A stretch of DNA of 64,000 nt, taken from contig NZ_JASBRE010000014.1 in the NCBI RefSeq assembly GCF_029960815.1, positions 86,154 through 150,153 of the forward strand, written 5' to 3'. This DNA comes from Pseudomonas sp. AL03 (GTDB lineage Bacteria; Pseudomonadota; Gammaproteobacteria; Pseudomonadales; Pseudomonadaceae). The notes below the pieces were generated by a model that was given only the letters and a program-made list of their open reading frames with translations, was not told the DNA's origin and searched no databases. Made by a program: the position numbers and the translations under genes. This document shows positions 41,820 through 51,873 of the stretch, piece after piece; positions within the stretch are counted from its first letter, which is position 1; each line of letters begins with the position of its first letter.

Positions 41820-43457
41820 TTAAACGTAGAGACGGGCAATGTGCTCGGCGGTGGCAATCACAGTGATGTTGGTGGCTACCGAAGGCACATCTGGGAAGAT
41901 CGAAGCGTCCACTACCCGCAGGCCCTGCACGCCGAGAACCCGCGCTTGCAGATCGACCACCGCTCGCGCATCGCCCGGCCGCCCCATGGGAGCAGTCGAG
42001 GTCGGGTGGTGATAGGTATCGAGACTGGCTTTGACGCTGGCCAGCAAGGCCTCGTCGGTGTCGTTGCCTTGGCCAGGGTTGAGCTCGGAATGGATCAACT
42101 TATTGAGCGGCGCCGTTGTGCCGATTTTGCGGGACAGGCGGATGCCATCCAGCAGACGCTGGCGATCCTTTTCCTCAGCCAGAAAATTCAGATCGATGTT
42201 CGGTGCTACGAACGGATCGCGACTAGCGAGCGTAACTTCGCCTCGGGACAGTGGTCGAGTCAGGGCTACCGCGAGAACGAAGCCAACCTTGGTCGGGCTC
42301 TGATCGTGGGGAAACAAGTGGGTGGCCGTAATATGAATATCCAGATCACCGTTCTCGGCTGTGGTGCTGTGAGTCCAGAGTTTTGCACCAATGGCCGGCG
42401 ACTGGCTGCCAATCACATCAGGCTTGGCGGCATAGGCGTTGTAGTAGAACGGGTGATCCACCAGGTTTTGCCCAACCGGCAGCTCGGCGACCAGTGGAAT
42501 CTGCAAGGCACGGAGATCCTCCCTCGGGCCAATGCCGGAACGCAGCAGGATCGCAGCGCTACCGTAGGTGCCAGCCGAAAGGATGACTTCACCAGACAGG
42601 AGCTTTTCACCGCTGGCCAGTTGCACTCCGATTACACGCTTACCGTCGAACAGAACTTTATCTACCAAGCTGTCGGGGCGGATATGCAGGTTGTCGCGGG
42701 CTCGCACCTCATCGGTGAGGTAGGCCATGCCGGTGTTGACTCGCACACCGTTGACGATATTCATCGGGTACGGCCCTACTCCGTTGGCGTCAGCACCGTC
42801 AAAATCGGTAACCACTTTGTAGCCATTAGCGATCGTGGCGTCGATGAAGGCGCGCTGCATGGGGGTCACATCGGCATTACTGAGTTGATGCACGGGGAGC
42901 GGCCCTTCATGGCCGTGTAGCTGGCTGGCACCACTGCTGTGAGTTTCCAGCTTTTTAAAGGAAGGCAGCAGTTCTTCATAACTCCAGCCTGGCAGATCCC
43001 AGCGCTTAAAGTCGGTAGGGCGCGCACGGATGGCCACCGCGCCGTTGATTGCCGAGCTCCCCCCCAGCACCTTACCGCGCAAGGCGCCGATGGGGTGGTC
43101 GATGTAGCCCGGTCGGGTCTTGTAACCCCATTCAAACTCAGGGTTGCCATTAGCACCGACGATGTCGCTGCTAGCAATGATTTCGGGGTAGTTACGTGGG
43201 CCATAGCTATGCCCCGCCTCAAGCACCAACACCTGACGCTTACTGTTCTCGCTCAATCGGCGGGCCAGAACCGCACCAGCCGAACCACCGCCGATGATAA
43301 TCACATCGACCGGGGTGCCATGGCCTGCACTCTTACCGGTTTTGCCGCTCGATTCCAGAGCCTGCGCCAAACCACTGCCCGCCGCTAAAGTAGCGGCAAC
43401 CACAACGCCACTTGCCAGTACAGCACGGCGAGCGGGATTGTTAAGGGTACTCTTCAT
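41820..43457 (-). CDS. GMC oxidoreductase with Tat-like signal
   Basis: 545 residues. The N-terminus (NPARRAVLASGVVVAATLAA) looks like a twin-arginine signal, so the enzyme may be exported. FAD site VIIIGGGSAGAVLARRLSE near residue 50; GMC signatures GKVLGGSSAINGAVAIRARP and ILSAGTYGSAAILLRSGIGP. Catalytic His-His region near the C-terminus (HHPTSTAPMG and DVPSVATNIT). Oxidises alcohols with FAD. It is a paralogue of the GMC protein at 44566-46113. Confidence 0.88.
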   Translation of the reverse strand: MKSTLNNPARRAVLASGVVVAATLAAGSGLAQALESSGKTGKSAGHGTPVDVIIIGGGSAGAVLARRLSENSKRQVLVLEAGHSYGPRNYPEIIASSDIVGANGNPEFEWGYKTRPGYIDHPIGALRGKVLGGSSAINGAVAIRARPTDFKRWDLPGWSYEELLPSFKKLETHSSGASQLHGHEGPLPVHQLSNADVTPMQRAFIDATIANGYKVVTDFDGADANGVGPYPMNIVNGVRVNTGMAYLTDEVRARDNLHIRPDSLVDKVLFDGKRVIGVQLASGEKLLSGEVILSAGTYGSAAILLRSGIGPREDLRALQIPLVAELPVGQNLVDHPFYYNAYAAKPDVIGSQSPAIGAKLWTHSTTAENGDLDIHITATHLFPHDQSPTKVGFVLAVALTRPLSRGEVTLASRDPFVAPNIDLNFLAEEKDRQRLLDGIRLSRKIGTTAPLNKLIHSELNPGQGNDTDEALLASVKASLDTYHHPTSTAPMGRPGDARAVVDLQARVLGVQGLRVVDASIFPDVPSVATNITVIATAEHIARLYV

Positions 43458-43575
43458 CCGTCTTCTTCCCTGTCAGACGCTAGGTGATGCGCCTGTTGGG
43501 AAAAAGCATAACTCAGGGTTCAGATACTCATAAGCTGACAAAAAACGAATCCATGGTTCGTTTTTTTCGAACGCA

Positions 43576-44505
43576 TCAACACTGTTCATTCGAGTGAGCC
43601 ACCAGCATTTGATCCCACACTGGGGGGCTGCCGATCTGTTCGCTGAGGAAACTAATCAGAGCATGAAGCTTAGGCGAGGCTCTCTGGGATCGCCGGTATA
43701 CCGCCGAGATGTTGCCGCCACGAGGGGCATAGGGCGCCAATACCTCTTTAAGTTCACCGGCCACAATGGCCTGTGCGGCCAGGAACGTGGGCAAAATAGC
43801 TAAGCCCATACCGGCCTTGGCAGCTTCCATGAGTTGATGGCCGTTGTTAGTGCGCATACGACAGCGCACAGGAAACGACTCCAATGCGTTGTTCACCGGT
43901 AGCACCCATCTGGCATGTGGTTCGCGATTCACGTAGAGCATGGCGAAATGCTGGGCCAGCTCTTGTGGGATCTGCGGTGTACCGTGAGCGGCCAAGTAGG
44001 CTGGGCTGGCACAGATGATATGACGGTTGGGAGTAATGGTTTTAGCCACCAATGAGGAGTCAGGTAACTCACCGATGCGGATGGCCGCGTCAAACGTCTC
44101 TTCGTGTAAGTTGACGTGGCGGTCATCAAACTCGACATCCAGACGCAGTTCAGGGTAACGCACAGCGAAGGACGAAAGAATCGGCGCCAGGTAGCGAATG
44201 CTGAAGGCCATCGGAGCTGTGAGCCGCAAGCTCCCACGCAAACTCGACTGAGACGCCAGGACGGCGTCTTCAGCATCTTCGACATCGGCCAGAATACGTA
44301 CGCAATAACGGTAAAATACTTCGCCTGACTCGGTCAGACGGGCCTGACGACCACGCTCCAGCAAGATGCTACCCAGGCGCTTTTCCAGTTTCTGGATCCG
44401 CTGGCAGACCATTGACTTGACTGTACCCAAATGCCGAGCGGCTTCGGAAATACTACCAGTGTCCGCCACCATGACGAAAGAATGCATCTCAGACAGTTTG
44501 TTCAA
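43576..44505 (-). CDS. LysR-family transcriptional regulator
   Basis: 309 residues. N-terminal winged helix MHSFVMVADTGSISEAARHL, TVKSMVCQRIQKLEKRLGSI; a C-terminal periplasmic-binding-protein-like sensor domain follows. It sits leftward between two GMC oxidoreductase genes and probably controls the catabolic cluster; regulators of this type often respond to the pathway substrate. Confidence 0.88.
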   Translation of the reverse strand: MNKLSEMHSFVMVADTGSISEAARHLGTVKSMVCQRIQKLEKRLGSILLERGRQARLTESGEVFYRYCVRILADVEDAEDAVLASQSSLRGSLRLTAPMAFSIRYLAPILSSFAVRYPELRLDVEFDDRHVNLHEETFDAAIRIGELPDSSLVAKTITPNRHIICASPAYLAAHGTPQIPQELAQHFAMLYVNREPHARWVLPVNNALESFPVRCRMRTNNGHQLMEAAKAGMGLAILPTFLAAQAIVAGELKEVLAPYAPRGGNISAVYRRSQRASPKLHALISFLSEQIGSPPVWDQMLVAHSNEQC

Positions 44506-44565
44506 GTTTTAATCCAGAGAAAGTTGGGTGCATGTTTTCTACATTGGCATGCACCCTTAAAGTTT

Positions 44566-46113
44566 TTATGTTAACTGACAGGATTTTTTGATTTCATCGG
44601 ACAATTTCTCCGCCATCATGATAACGGTCGGATTCAAGTTAATCAGAGGGATCTCGGGGAAAATAGAAGCATCAATAACGCGTAGTCCTTCTACGCCATA
44701 CACGCGACCTTCCTCATCAACCACCGCGCCAGGATCATCCGGCAACCCCATTGGGGCAGTCGAACAAGGGTGCTGCAAAGTGCCCACGCCTTTTGCCAAC
44801 GCAGCGCGGATTTGCTCATCACTGTCGTCGGTGGATGAGCCTGGATAGAGCTCTTCCACGATCATGCTCTTGAGTGGTTCTGTCTTGGCCAACTTTCTAG
44901 CCAGTCGAAAGCATTCGATCATCCGGTTCATATCATCTTCACTGGTCAGGTGATTCAACTCAATGAAAGGCGCTTCTTTTGGATTGCGACTTTTCAAACG
45001 CAGGCTACCGTGGGACGTGCAATGCATCAGTTCCAACCCAAGTGAGAACGCGACGCCTGTTGAGCTCGTTTGCGGATCAAGCAAGTGCGATGGAGAAATA
45101 CCAATGTCAAGTTCATTAACCGAACTTGCATAGGATGAATTGGTCCACAATTGGGAACCTACCACCGGATGATCTTGCCCCTTCAGCTCTTCTTTCCCAC
45201 TGAAATTCATCCAGAAAAAAGCATGATCGAGCAGCCGAATACCGACCGGCGCATCTTTTACCATGGGAATGCCCAATGCTTCAAGATCCGTCCTAGGGCC
45301 GATTCCCGAGCGTAGTAGAATTGCAGCAGACCCATACGCGCCAGCGCTAAGAATAACTTCTTTCCCGTGAACTTTTTCACCTCCCGCCAATAGCACGGAT
45401 TGAACCTTGCCGTCTTCAATCAACACTTTGTCTACGATACTTTTATCCAGGACCGATAAGTTTTGGCGACCGCGTACTGCGCGATTGAGATAGGCCATCC
45501 CGGTGTTTACGCGTACGCCGTTGATCACGTTCATTGGATTAGGGCCAGCGCCATTATTGGCCTCTGGGTTATTAAAATCGTCAACTTTTTTCGCCCCACA
45601 AGCCCATGACGCTTCGACCATTGCACGCTGTACAGGGGTGATGTACTCCCATGACATTTGGTGAATTGGAAGCGGGCCGGTACGGCCGTGCCATTTTTCC
45701 TCGCCGTGCGGAGCACTCTCCATTTTTTTGTAATAGGGAAGTACCTCTTCAAAGCTCCAGCCTTTCAGGCCTTTGGCAGTGAAGCGCGCAAAGTCAAAGG
45801 GCAAAGCACGACAGGCAACAGCGCCATTGATTGCGGAACTTCCGCCAAGTACTTTTCCACGCGGCGTATATACCGCTTGCGGTTGATCTACCGGAGTTGC
45901 AAAGTAACCCCACTCGAAACGTTTATCAGCCTTGGCGGCGATGATATTGCTACTGTAAATCTCTTCTGGATATTCATCGGGTTCAAAGGCTCGACCCGCC
46001 TCAACCAACAGAACACTTAGATGTTTGTCTTCCGACAAACGCGCCGCCAATACGGCACCGGCAGAACCGCCACCCAGAATGACAAAGTCGAATACCTTGC
46101 TATACACAGTCAT
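44566..46113 (-). CDS. GMC oxidoreductase (second copy, no signal peptide)
   Basis: About 515 residues. FAD site FVILGGGSAGAVLAARLSED near the N-terminus; GKVLGGSSAINGAVACRALP and ILSAGAYGSAAILLRSGIGP; C-terminal HPCSTAPMGLPDDPGAVVDE. Very similar to the Tat-type protein at 41820-43457 in all motifs but without an export signal, so presumably cytoplasmic. The start is at 46113 (MTVYSKVFDF) or 46125; a GGA element favours 46113. The pair looks like an old gene duplication. Confidence 0.87.
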   Translation of the reverse strand: MTVYSKVFDFVILGGGSAGAVLAARLSEDKHLSVLLVEAGRAFEPDEYPEEIYSSNIIAAKADKRFEWGYFATPVDQPQAVYTPRGKVLGGSSAINGAVACRALPFDFARFTAKGLKGWSFEEVLPYYKKMESAPHGEEKWHGRTGPLPIHQMSWEYITPVQRAMVEASWACGAKKVDDFNNPEANNGAGPNPMNVINGVRVNTGMAYLNRAVRGRQNLSVLDKSIVDKVLIEDGKVQSVLLAGGEKVHGKEVILSAGAYGSAAILLRSGIGPRTDLEALGIPMVKDAPVGIRLLDHAFFWMNFSGKEELKGQDHPVVGSQLWTNSSYASSVNELDIGISPSHLLDPQTSSTGVAFSLGLELMHCTSHGSLRLKSRNPKEAPFIELNHLTSEDDMNRMIECFRLARKLAKTEPLKSMIVEELYPGSSTDDSDEQIRAALAKGVGTLQHPCSTAPMGLPDDPGAVVDEEGRVYGVEGLRVIDASIFPEIPLINLNPTVIMMAEKLSDEIKKSCQLT

Positions 46114-46186
46114 CGTTATATCCATATTTATGTGGCGACTTTTATTTGTATCGCTGGTCGCAAAATCCAACGGTGCAGGTTCATGT

Positions 46187-46945
46187 TCAGCGCGTGGTGT
46201 TGAGCGCTTCCGTAATGACCTTGGCCACATCGGCAGGTCGAGACTGATGCGGCACATGGCTGGTAGGCAGCGCCGTCGTTGTTGCGTTTATTTTCCTGGC
46301 GAGTGCGCGCTGTAGTTCAGGTGGAATCATGCGATCGCGCTCACTGACGATGTACCACGATGGCTTCTGCTTCCATGCAGCCACGCTGATGCGCTCGTCG
46401 AACGCTCTGGAATTGATGGCGCCTTGCGTGGCGGCCATCACCCGCCCCTGCGCAGCAGGCACGTCCGGGGCAAAATCCTGCTCCATACCGTGTTGCGTCA
46501 GCGACAAATACCCTGCCTTGTCGGCCACAAATTCGCGCATGCCCGGCGACTGCGGATAGTCTTTGCCAACCTCGGCCGTGGTCTGCCCGACGTCAGGGGC
46601 GAAGGCGGCAACGTAGACCAGCGCCGCTACCTTGTCACTTGCACCGGCTTCGGTGATCACACTGCCGCCCCACGAATGCCCGACCAGCACGACTTTGCCC
46701 GGTGCCGTTTCAATAGCGCGACGGGTTATGGCCACATCATCGGCCAGCGAATTCAAACCATTCTGCACGGCCCGTACTTTCACACCTTTGGCCTGCAGCA
46801 AAGTGATCACCTTCGCCCAGTCAGACCCGTCGGCAAACGCACCATGCACCAGTACCACGGAAGGATCGTTTGCAGCGTTTGCGTAGTACACCGAACCCAG
46901 TGTGGCCAACCCCAAAGACATGGCGAGAATCGTCCTGCGTAACAT
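46187..46945 (-). CDS. Alpha/beta hydrolase with signal peptide
   Basis: 252 residues. Start at 46945 with a strong AAAGGAG site. Signal peptide (LRRTILAMSLGLATLGSVYY...ANA), then SVVLVHGAFADGSDW, nucleophile elbow VVLVGHSWGGSVI (Ser in GHSWG), acid in VSERDRMIPPELQ and a late His (SHVPHQSRPADVAK). Ester- or lactone-type substrate possible. Divergent from a LysR gene 151 bp upstream. Confidence 0.88.
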   Translation of the reverse strand: MLRRTILAMSLGLATLGSVYYANAANDPSVVLVHGAFADGSDWAKVITLLQAKGVKVRAVQNGLNSLADDVAITRRAIETAPGKVVLVGHSWGGSVITEAGASDKVAALVYVAAFAPDVGQTTAEVGKDYPQSPGMREFVADKAGYLSLTQHGMEQDFAPDVPAAQGRVMAATQGAINSRAFDERISVAAWKQKPSWYIVSERDRMIPPELQRALARKINATTTALPTSHVPHQSRPADVAKVITEALNTTR

Positions 46946-47096
46946 CTGTATCTCCTTTAGTGAACCAATCGACCGGCGGCAATCTAGCCTCGGTACTGCC
47001 GTGTGAACCAGTCCCGAATAGTGGGTTTCTCTTTCCCATACAGTGGACGATCGTTCTTGTATAGTTGGCTTCTTTTGGCCGAATGAATGTCGTCCC

Positions 47097-48044
47097 GTGT
47101 TAGATCTCAATGACCTTCAGTACTTTGTTATGGTGGTGGACCACGGTGGCTTCGCGCCGACTGCTCGCGCGTTAGGCATTCCAAAATCCAATCTCAGCCG
47201 ACGGATTGCACTGCTCGAAGAAAGATTGGGCGTGCGCTTAATCATCCGTAACACCCGGAGTTTCAAGGTGACGGAGTTAGGGCTGACGTATTACACCCAT
47301 TGCCGTTCAATGCTGAAGGAAGCAGAAGCCGCTGAAGCGGCTGTTGCCATGACCCGTTCAGAACCTGGCGGGTTGCTGCGCGTCACCTGCCCGACGGTAT
47401 TACTGGAAGAGTGCGTAGGCGGCATGATCACGCGATTCATGGCCATGTACCCGCGTGTCGAGGTGCATTTGGAGGCAAGCGACCGTCAAGTAGACGTGGT
47501 CGCCGAGGGCGTTGATCTTGCGCTGCGAGTACGCCCGCCTCCCCTTCAGGACTCGGACTTGGTTACCCGAGTTATGTCGCAGCGGCCACAATGTCTGGTC
47601 GCGAGTCCAGCGCTATTGCGCCGCCTAGGCGACCCCCGAGGGCCAGAAGACCTGTCACGCTTCCCCAGCGTCCATCACGGCAGCCCGCAACGTGGTTACA
47701 GTTGGACGTTGTTTCATCAAGATGGCGCGGAATTCACTATTCAGCACCGTCCTCAACTTGTAACCAAGGGACTGCCAATGCTGCGGTGCGCGGCGTTAGA
47801 TAGCGTTGGCGTCGCACAGATGCCCATGTCCCTTGTGCACGACTACATTGATCGAGGGGAATTGGTCGTGGTTTTACCCGACTGGACTCCGAGGACTGAA
47901 ATGATTTGCGCCGTGTTTGCAACAAGGCAAGGGATGTTGCCGTCAATGCGAATGCTGATAGATTTCATGGTAGCGCAATTCAAGTCGCTGGATGACCCGG
48001 CGCGAGGATACTTTGTTTCAGAGGGGGCTAGCCCATTAAGGTAA
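47097..48044 (+). CDS. LysR-family transcriptional regulator
   Basis: 315 residues from the GTG at 47097 (LDLNDLQYFVMVVDHGGFAP), which is where LysR proteins normally begin; an in-frame GTG at 47043 would add 18 residues lacking similarity. Helix-turn-helix TARALGIPKSNLSRRIALLE; C-terminal sensor domain with VTCPTVLLEECVGGMITRFM. Divergent from the alpha/beta hydrolase gene, which it likely controls. Confidence 0.87.
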   Translation: MLDLNDLQYFVMVVDHGGFAPTARALGIPKSNLSRRIALLEERLGVRLIIRNTRSFKVTELGLTYYTHCRSMLKEAEAAEAAVAMTRSEPGGLLRVTCPTVLLEECVGGMITRFMAMYPRVEVHLEASDRQVDVVAEGVDLALRVRPPPLQDSDLVTRVMSQRPQCLVASPALLRRLGDPRGPEDLSRFPSVHHGSPQRGYSWTLFHQDGAEFTIQHRPQLVTKGLPMLRCAALDSVGVAQMPMSLVHDYIDRGELVVVLPDWTPRTEMICAVFATRQGMLPSMRMLIDFMVAQFKSLDDPARGYFVSEGASPLR

Positions 48045-48123
48045 CTTTATTAGAAGACCCGGTGTCCGTGCCGAAGATCTATCTAGCTTCCGTGTTGATC
48101 GCTCAACGCCAGGCACTGGTACG

Positions 48124-48757
48124 CCGACTTGCAAAATCGCCCTCAAGTCTATTTCGTCGAGGCTGATCTCGCCTCGATGGAGTCATCCAATTTGATTGCA
48201 CCGTTCGCCCAGGAGCAGCTTGGCGGAATTGATGTATTGGTTAACAACGCCGGGTTCATGTTCGAGAAGTCCATTGATGATATGACCGAACAGGACTGGG
48301 ATCGCATAATGGCTGTCAATCTGCGGGCGCCAGCGTTCTTGTGCAAGGCGTTAGTGCCCCAGATGCGTCAGCGAGGCGGGGCAGCATCATCAACATTGGC
48401 TTGATCGAAGGGATAGGCGCCAACCCGGAACATGCCGCGTACTGTGCCTCCAAGGCCGGCATCCATGGGCTGACCCGGGCCTTGGCAATCGATCTCGGCC
48501 GGGACGGTATCCGCTGCAATGCCATTGCTCCAGGATGGATCAATTCCGAGTTGAGTGATGCATACCTCTCCGCTCAAGCTGATCCGCGTGCGGCGCGCCA
48601 GGCACTCCTGCGCCTTCACCCGGTCGGACGTACCGGATTGCCGGCGGATGTTGGCGGGACAGTCGTTTTCCTGGCCTGCGAATCATCGGCCTTCATCACC
48701 GGGCAGGTGCTGGTGGTGGATGGGGGTCGCACGGCGAAACTTCCACTGCCGTTTTGA
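48124..48757 (+). pseudogene. SDR pseudogene (5' truncated, 1-bp deletion)
   Basis: The frame from 48124 gives LQNRPQVYFVEADLASMESS and IDVLVNNAGFMFEKSIDDMT up to MRQRGG; the family sequence goes on in the next frame as SIINIGLIEGIGANPEHAAY, CASKAGIHGLTRALAIDLGR and GQVLVVDGG. A loss of one G in the run GGCGGGG near 48379 explains the shift. The NAD-binding start (TGxxxGIG) is absent. Confidence 0.78.
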
Positions 48758-48835
48758 TCGAATCAGCCCGACTTGCAACGGAGGGAGTCACTTACCCACC
48801 TCCGTTGCAAAATTTTGCGGCGGGCAACGCATTGA

Positions 48836-49615
48836 TTACTTGGGCGCTTTGTTCTCTATCAAGCAATTGCCACCATCGACCACCAATAACTCACCGGTAA
48901 TGTAGCTGGACTCAGGTGAGGCCAGAAACGTAACGGCAGCAGCCACTTCTTCCGGGTGGCCAGCCCTGCCAACCGGGACGTACTTCGCTGCATTCACTTC
49001 CTCTGGGGTGCTTGACCCAGTCGCGATCCAGCCCGGCGCGACCGAGTTCACAGTAATTCCATAACGCGCGACCTCAAGGGCCAGGCTCATGTTCATACCC
49101 ACCATTCCGGCTTTTGCCGCGGCATAAGCCGCCTCACCCGGATTACCGGCTCGAGTGCCAGTCGTGGAGCTGACATTGACGATACGGCCGTAGCGTCTAT
49201 AACGCATCCCCGGCAAAATTCCACGGGTCAATAGAAAGGCGGTTGTCAGATTCCGAGCAATAGAAAGATTCCAGCTATCGACACTCATGTCCGCCAGATC
49301 GGCAAAAGGCTCGGGATGACCCTGCGCGGCCATGCCGGCATTGTTCACAAGAATATCGATTCGCCCCCATACCGATTCGGCCCAAGTGGTAAGTTCAAGG
49401 ACTTGAGCCTCTTCACTCAAGTCCGCCGCACGGCCTTGCACTTCAAATCCTGCGGCACGTAACTCCTCCACCCGTTCATGGATGCGAGCGCTGCTGCCTG
49501 TGACTATCAACTTAACGCCCTGGCTGCCCAGACGCTTCGCAATCGCAATGCCAATTCCGCGTTCACTGCCGGCGCCACTCACAAGCGCTACCTGACCACT
49601 CCAGTCCGCAACCAT
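48836..49615 (-). CDS. SDR-family oxidoreductase
   Basis: 259 residues from the ATG at 49615 (CAGGAG ribosome-binding site). NAD(P) motif ALVSGAGSERGIGIAIAKRL; NNAGMAAQG; catalytic Ser in NVSSTTGTRAG and Y-x-x-x-K in AAYAAAKAGMVGM; ends LLVVDGGNCLIENKAPK. Typical FabG-like 3-ketoacyl or hydroxy reductase. Intact, unlike the SDR next to it. Confidence 0.88.
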   Translation of the reverse strand: MVADWSGQVALVSGAGSERGIGIAIAKRLGSQGVKLIVTGSSARIHERVEELRAAGFEVQGRAADLSEEAQVLELTTWAESVWGRIDILVNNAGMAAQGHPEPFADLADMSVDSWNLSIARNLTTAFLLTRGILPGMRYRRYGRIVNVSSTTGTRAGNPGEAAYAAAKAGMVGMNMSLALEVARYGITVNSVAPGWIATGSSTPEEVNAAKYVPVGRAGHPEEVAAAVTFLASPESSYITGELLVVDGGNCLIENKAPK

Positions 49616-49709
49616 CGTCTTTTGCTCCTGTCGTCCGGGATTAGTCCCTAAACCCATGGCAGTCTAGGGGAGAGAAATCAGCTGAGCCAATCTGAGTGGT
49701 ACTACATGT

Positions 49710-50333
49710 TCACGTCTTCGCTTTGATCGCATACAGCCCACCGATAATCACCAACACTGCGCCGACAACCACCCAGGTGTCGGGGCGCTCGGCAAAAACG
49801 ATCACACCAATCAAAGTGGCGAACACCAGAAGCGCATAGTTGAAGGGCTGCAGGGTGGATGCGGTCGCGTATTTCAGAGCTTGGATGAGGAGAATCTGAG
49901 CGACTACTCCCCAATGACAGGATCCCCATCAAGAGGCCCCGGACTGGAGTCGGAGAAACCCATGCTGGCAACCCCGCAAATGTGATCGTCAGGGCACCGA
50001 CACCCGGGTTTCACCCACGGCTAACATCGCTCGAATGATTTGCAGCCAAGGGTGCTTACTCCGAAACGATTCCTTGACCCGACCCTGGTAGGCGGCATAT
50101 CCGAGGGCAAAAACGACGAACATCCAATAACGCACCATGACCAGTTGGGCAACCGGGAAATCTTTGACAAGCACCTTGGTTATACCGTCCTGGCTGGCAA
50201 AAATCAGCATTGAAAGCAGGCAGAGGAAAATCCCGAGTTGGGACCTTACGACACCAGGATTAGCGGCAACGGTGGGCGTAGTTAAGTGCGGAGTGTTTTT
50301 TGTTCGGTCGCTCTTCAATCGCACCTCGGTCAT
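49710..50333 (-). pseudogene. EamA/DMT-type transporter pseudogene
   Basis: N-terminal part QLGIFLCLLSMLIFASQDGI and LVMVRYWMFVVFALGYAAYQ up to IIRAMLAVGET, then stop. The C-terminal part appears downstream in other frames: GVVAQILLIQALKYATASTL and LIGVIVFAERPDTWVVVGAV, ending LYAIKAKT at 49710. A large internal deletion and a frameshift separate the parts. Confidence 0.75.
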
Positions 50334-50369
50334 GCCCTCCTCCATAAAATGTCAGCAACATCCGGTTTT

Positions 50370-51309
50370 CTATTTCACCAGCCGCGTTTCTCTCGAAGGC
50401 CGGTAACCAAAATACGAGCTGTAGCATTTGCTGAAATGGCTCGGTGAAACAAAGCCGCATACGACCAGCACGTCAACCTGAGACAACTCTGTGTGTTGAA
50501 GCAATCGCCGTGCTTCGGTAATGCGTATTTCCAGATAATACCTTTGCGGCGTGGTACCCAGTTGTTCTTTGAACAAGCGCTCTATCTGTCGACGGGAACG
50601 TCCGGCATAGACCGCCAGTTGATCCATTTGCAGCGGCTCTTCAAGATTGGCATCCATAAGCTTGACCACCTCTTTAACGGGGGCGCTCAACGAGATGTTC
50701 TGCGTCGGTTTGATACGCCGATACCGCGACTCTTCGAAGATAGAATGTCTTCGATGCCTTCGACGAGCGCCTTGCCGTGCAGCCCCTTGATCCACTCCAA
50801 GGCCCTGTGAAAAGCACCTAGAAGCCGTGAGCCTGTCTCGATCCATGACAAATGCTTCACTGGTGACATGCGTGACTTTTGAAATTTCTGCGAGTGCGGG
50901 TCGGTGCTCGGTATGAATCGCACAACGATACCCTTCAAGCAAACCTGACACGCCCAAAAACCACGCTCCATTTCACACCCCGGCCAGTGTGATACCAAGT
51001 CCCGATGCTGTTTGGAGGATGCTGATCAGCTCGTGATTGACTTTGAGTTCGGTGCGGTGGTGCTGCGACCTCCAAACGCGCATCCGGTCGAATCACCAGG
51101 CCGAGATCACTCGTTACCTCACCATCCTGCAATCCAAAGGTGCGTGACGAGAACAACGTAGGACGCAAAAGGTTGGCAGTGACCATCGTATCGAGCTCCT
51201 GCGTAAATGCAGGCAGCGAGAAGTGCTCGAGCAGTAAAAATCCTGCGCGAGCATGAGCCGCCGGCTCACTCCGAGTCTCTTCCAGATAGCGCAGGTTTTT
51301 ACCTTTCAT
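50370..51309 (-). pseudogene. GlxA-type AraC regulator pseudogene
   Basis: Three frames carry pieces in order: AGFLLLEHFSLPAFTQELDT and TFGLQDGEVTSDLGLVIRPD (DJ-1/PfpI-like N-terminus, near 51240), GLLEGYRCAIHTEHRPALAE and VTHVTSEAFVMDRDRLTAS (near 50900), HGKALVEGIEDILSSKSRGI, then VKLMDANLEEPLQMDQLAVY, AGRSRRQIERLFKEQLGTTP and FSKCYSSYFGYRPSRETRLV, a complete AraC domain. At least three frameshifts. Confidence 0.78.
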
Positions 51310-51440
51310 ACACCCGCTGAAATCCCGTCGTTCGATCACGTTACGCCTCGCTTCTTTACACTGACGAACTAAGCCATTGTGCAAACCACGGTTGAATCTG
51401 CGCATCCGAAGAATCAACCGCTGACGCCGTGACCAACTCT

Positions 51441-51830
51441 TTATGCGAGCTGGAACCCGTGGGTTAGAGGGTCTTTGTCATCAACGAAAATGGTGTTGTG
51501 ACCTATCACGTCAGCCCAGCCGCTGACACGTGGCTTCATGCCGTCGAAGGTTCCGACTTTTACCGGCGTCTCAACCTTTCTTTCGTAGATCGTACCGATC
51601 AGACTTTCAAGTCGGTAAATGTCGCCGACGTTCAGCCGCCCCTTTCCAAAGAGCTGAGCCATCCGGGCAGAGACACGCTGCCGCCAACGAAAGACCAGGT
51701 TGGCATTGACGTCATGTTCGCGAGCGATCAACGACACGGAGGCGCCAGACTGGAACGTGGCTTCGACAACTTTGCGTTTGAACTGGCGGAAAGTTGGGGC
51801 GGCGACCGGGTCGACGGACTGGGGGGATGA
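51441..51830 (-). pseudogene. Transposase fragment joined to proline racemase 3' end
   Basis: The first part (51830 down to about 51675) reads FRQFKRKVVEATFQSGASVS and LIAREHDVNANLVFRWRQ, a TnpA/Orf1 of the IS66 type. It continues in frame as ARMAQLFGKGRLNVGDIYRL, GTIYERKVETPVKVGTFDGM and VIGHNTIFVDDKDPLTHGFQ, the C-terminus of a proline racemase/hydroxyproline epimerase. The join sits near 51665. The result is a chimeric open frame of about 130 codons. Confidence 0.75.
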
Positions 51831-51839
51831 TATCCAAGA

Positions 51840-51873
51840 TAGTGTCCGCTAAAAAATGATGGACACTATTTTT
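51840..51873 (+). terminator. Hairpin with T-run near the transposase fragment
   Basis: TAGTGTCC (51840-51847) and GGACACTA (51861-51868) form a stem, followed by TTTTT. It may be a terminator or a relic of an insertion sequence end. The region 51874-52262 contains no supported gene. Confidence 0.45.
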
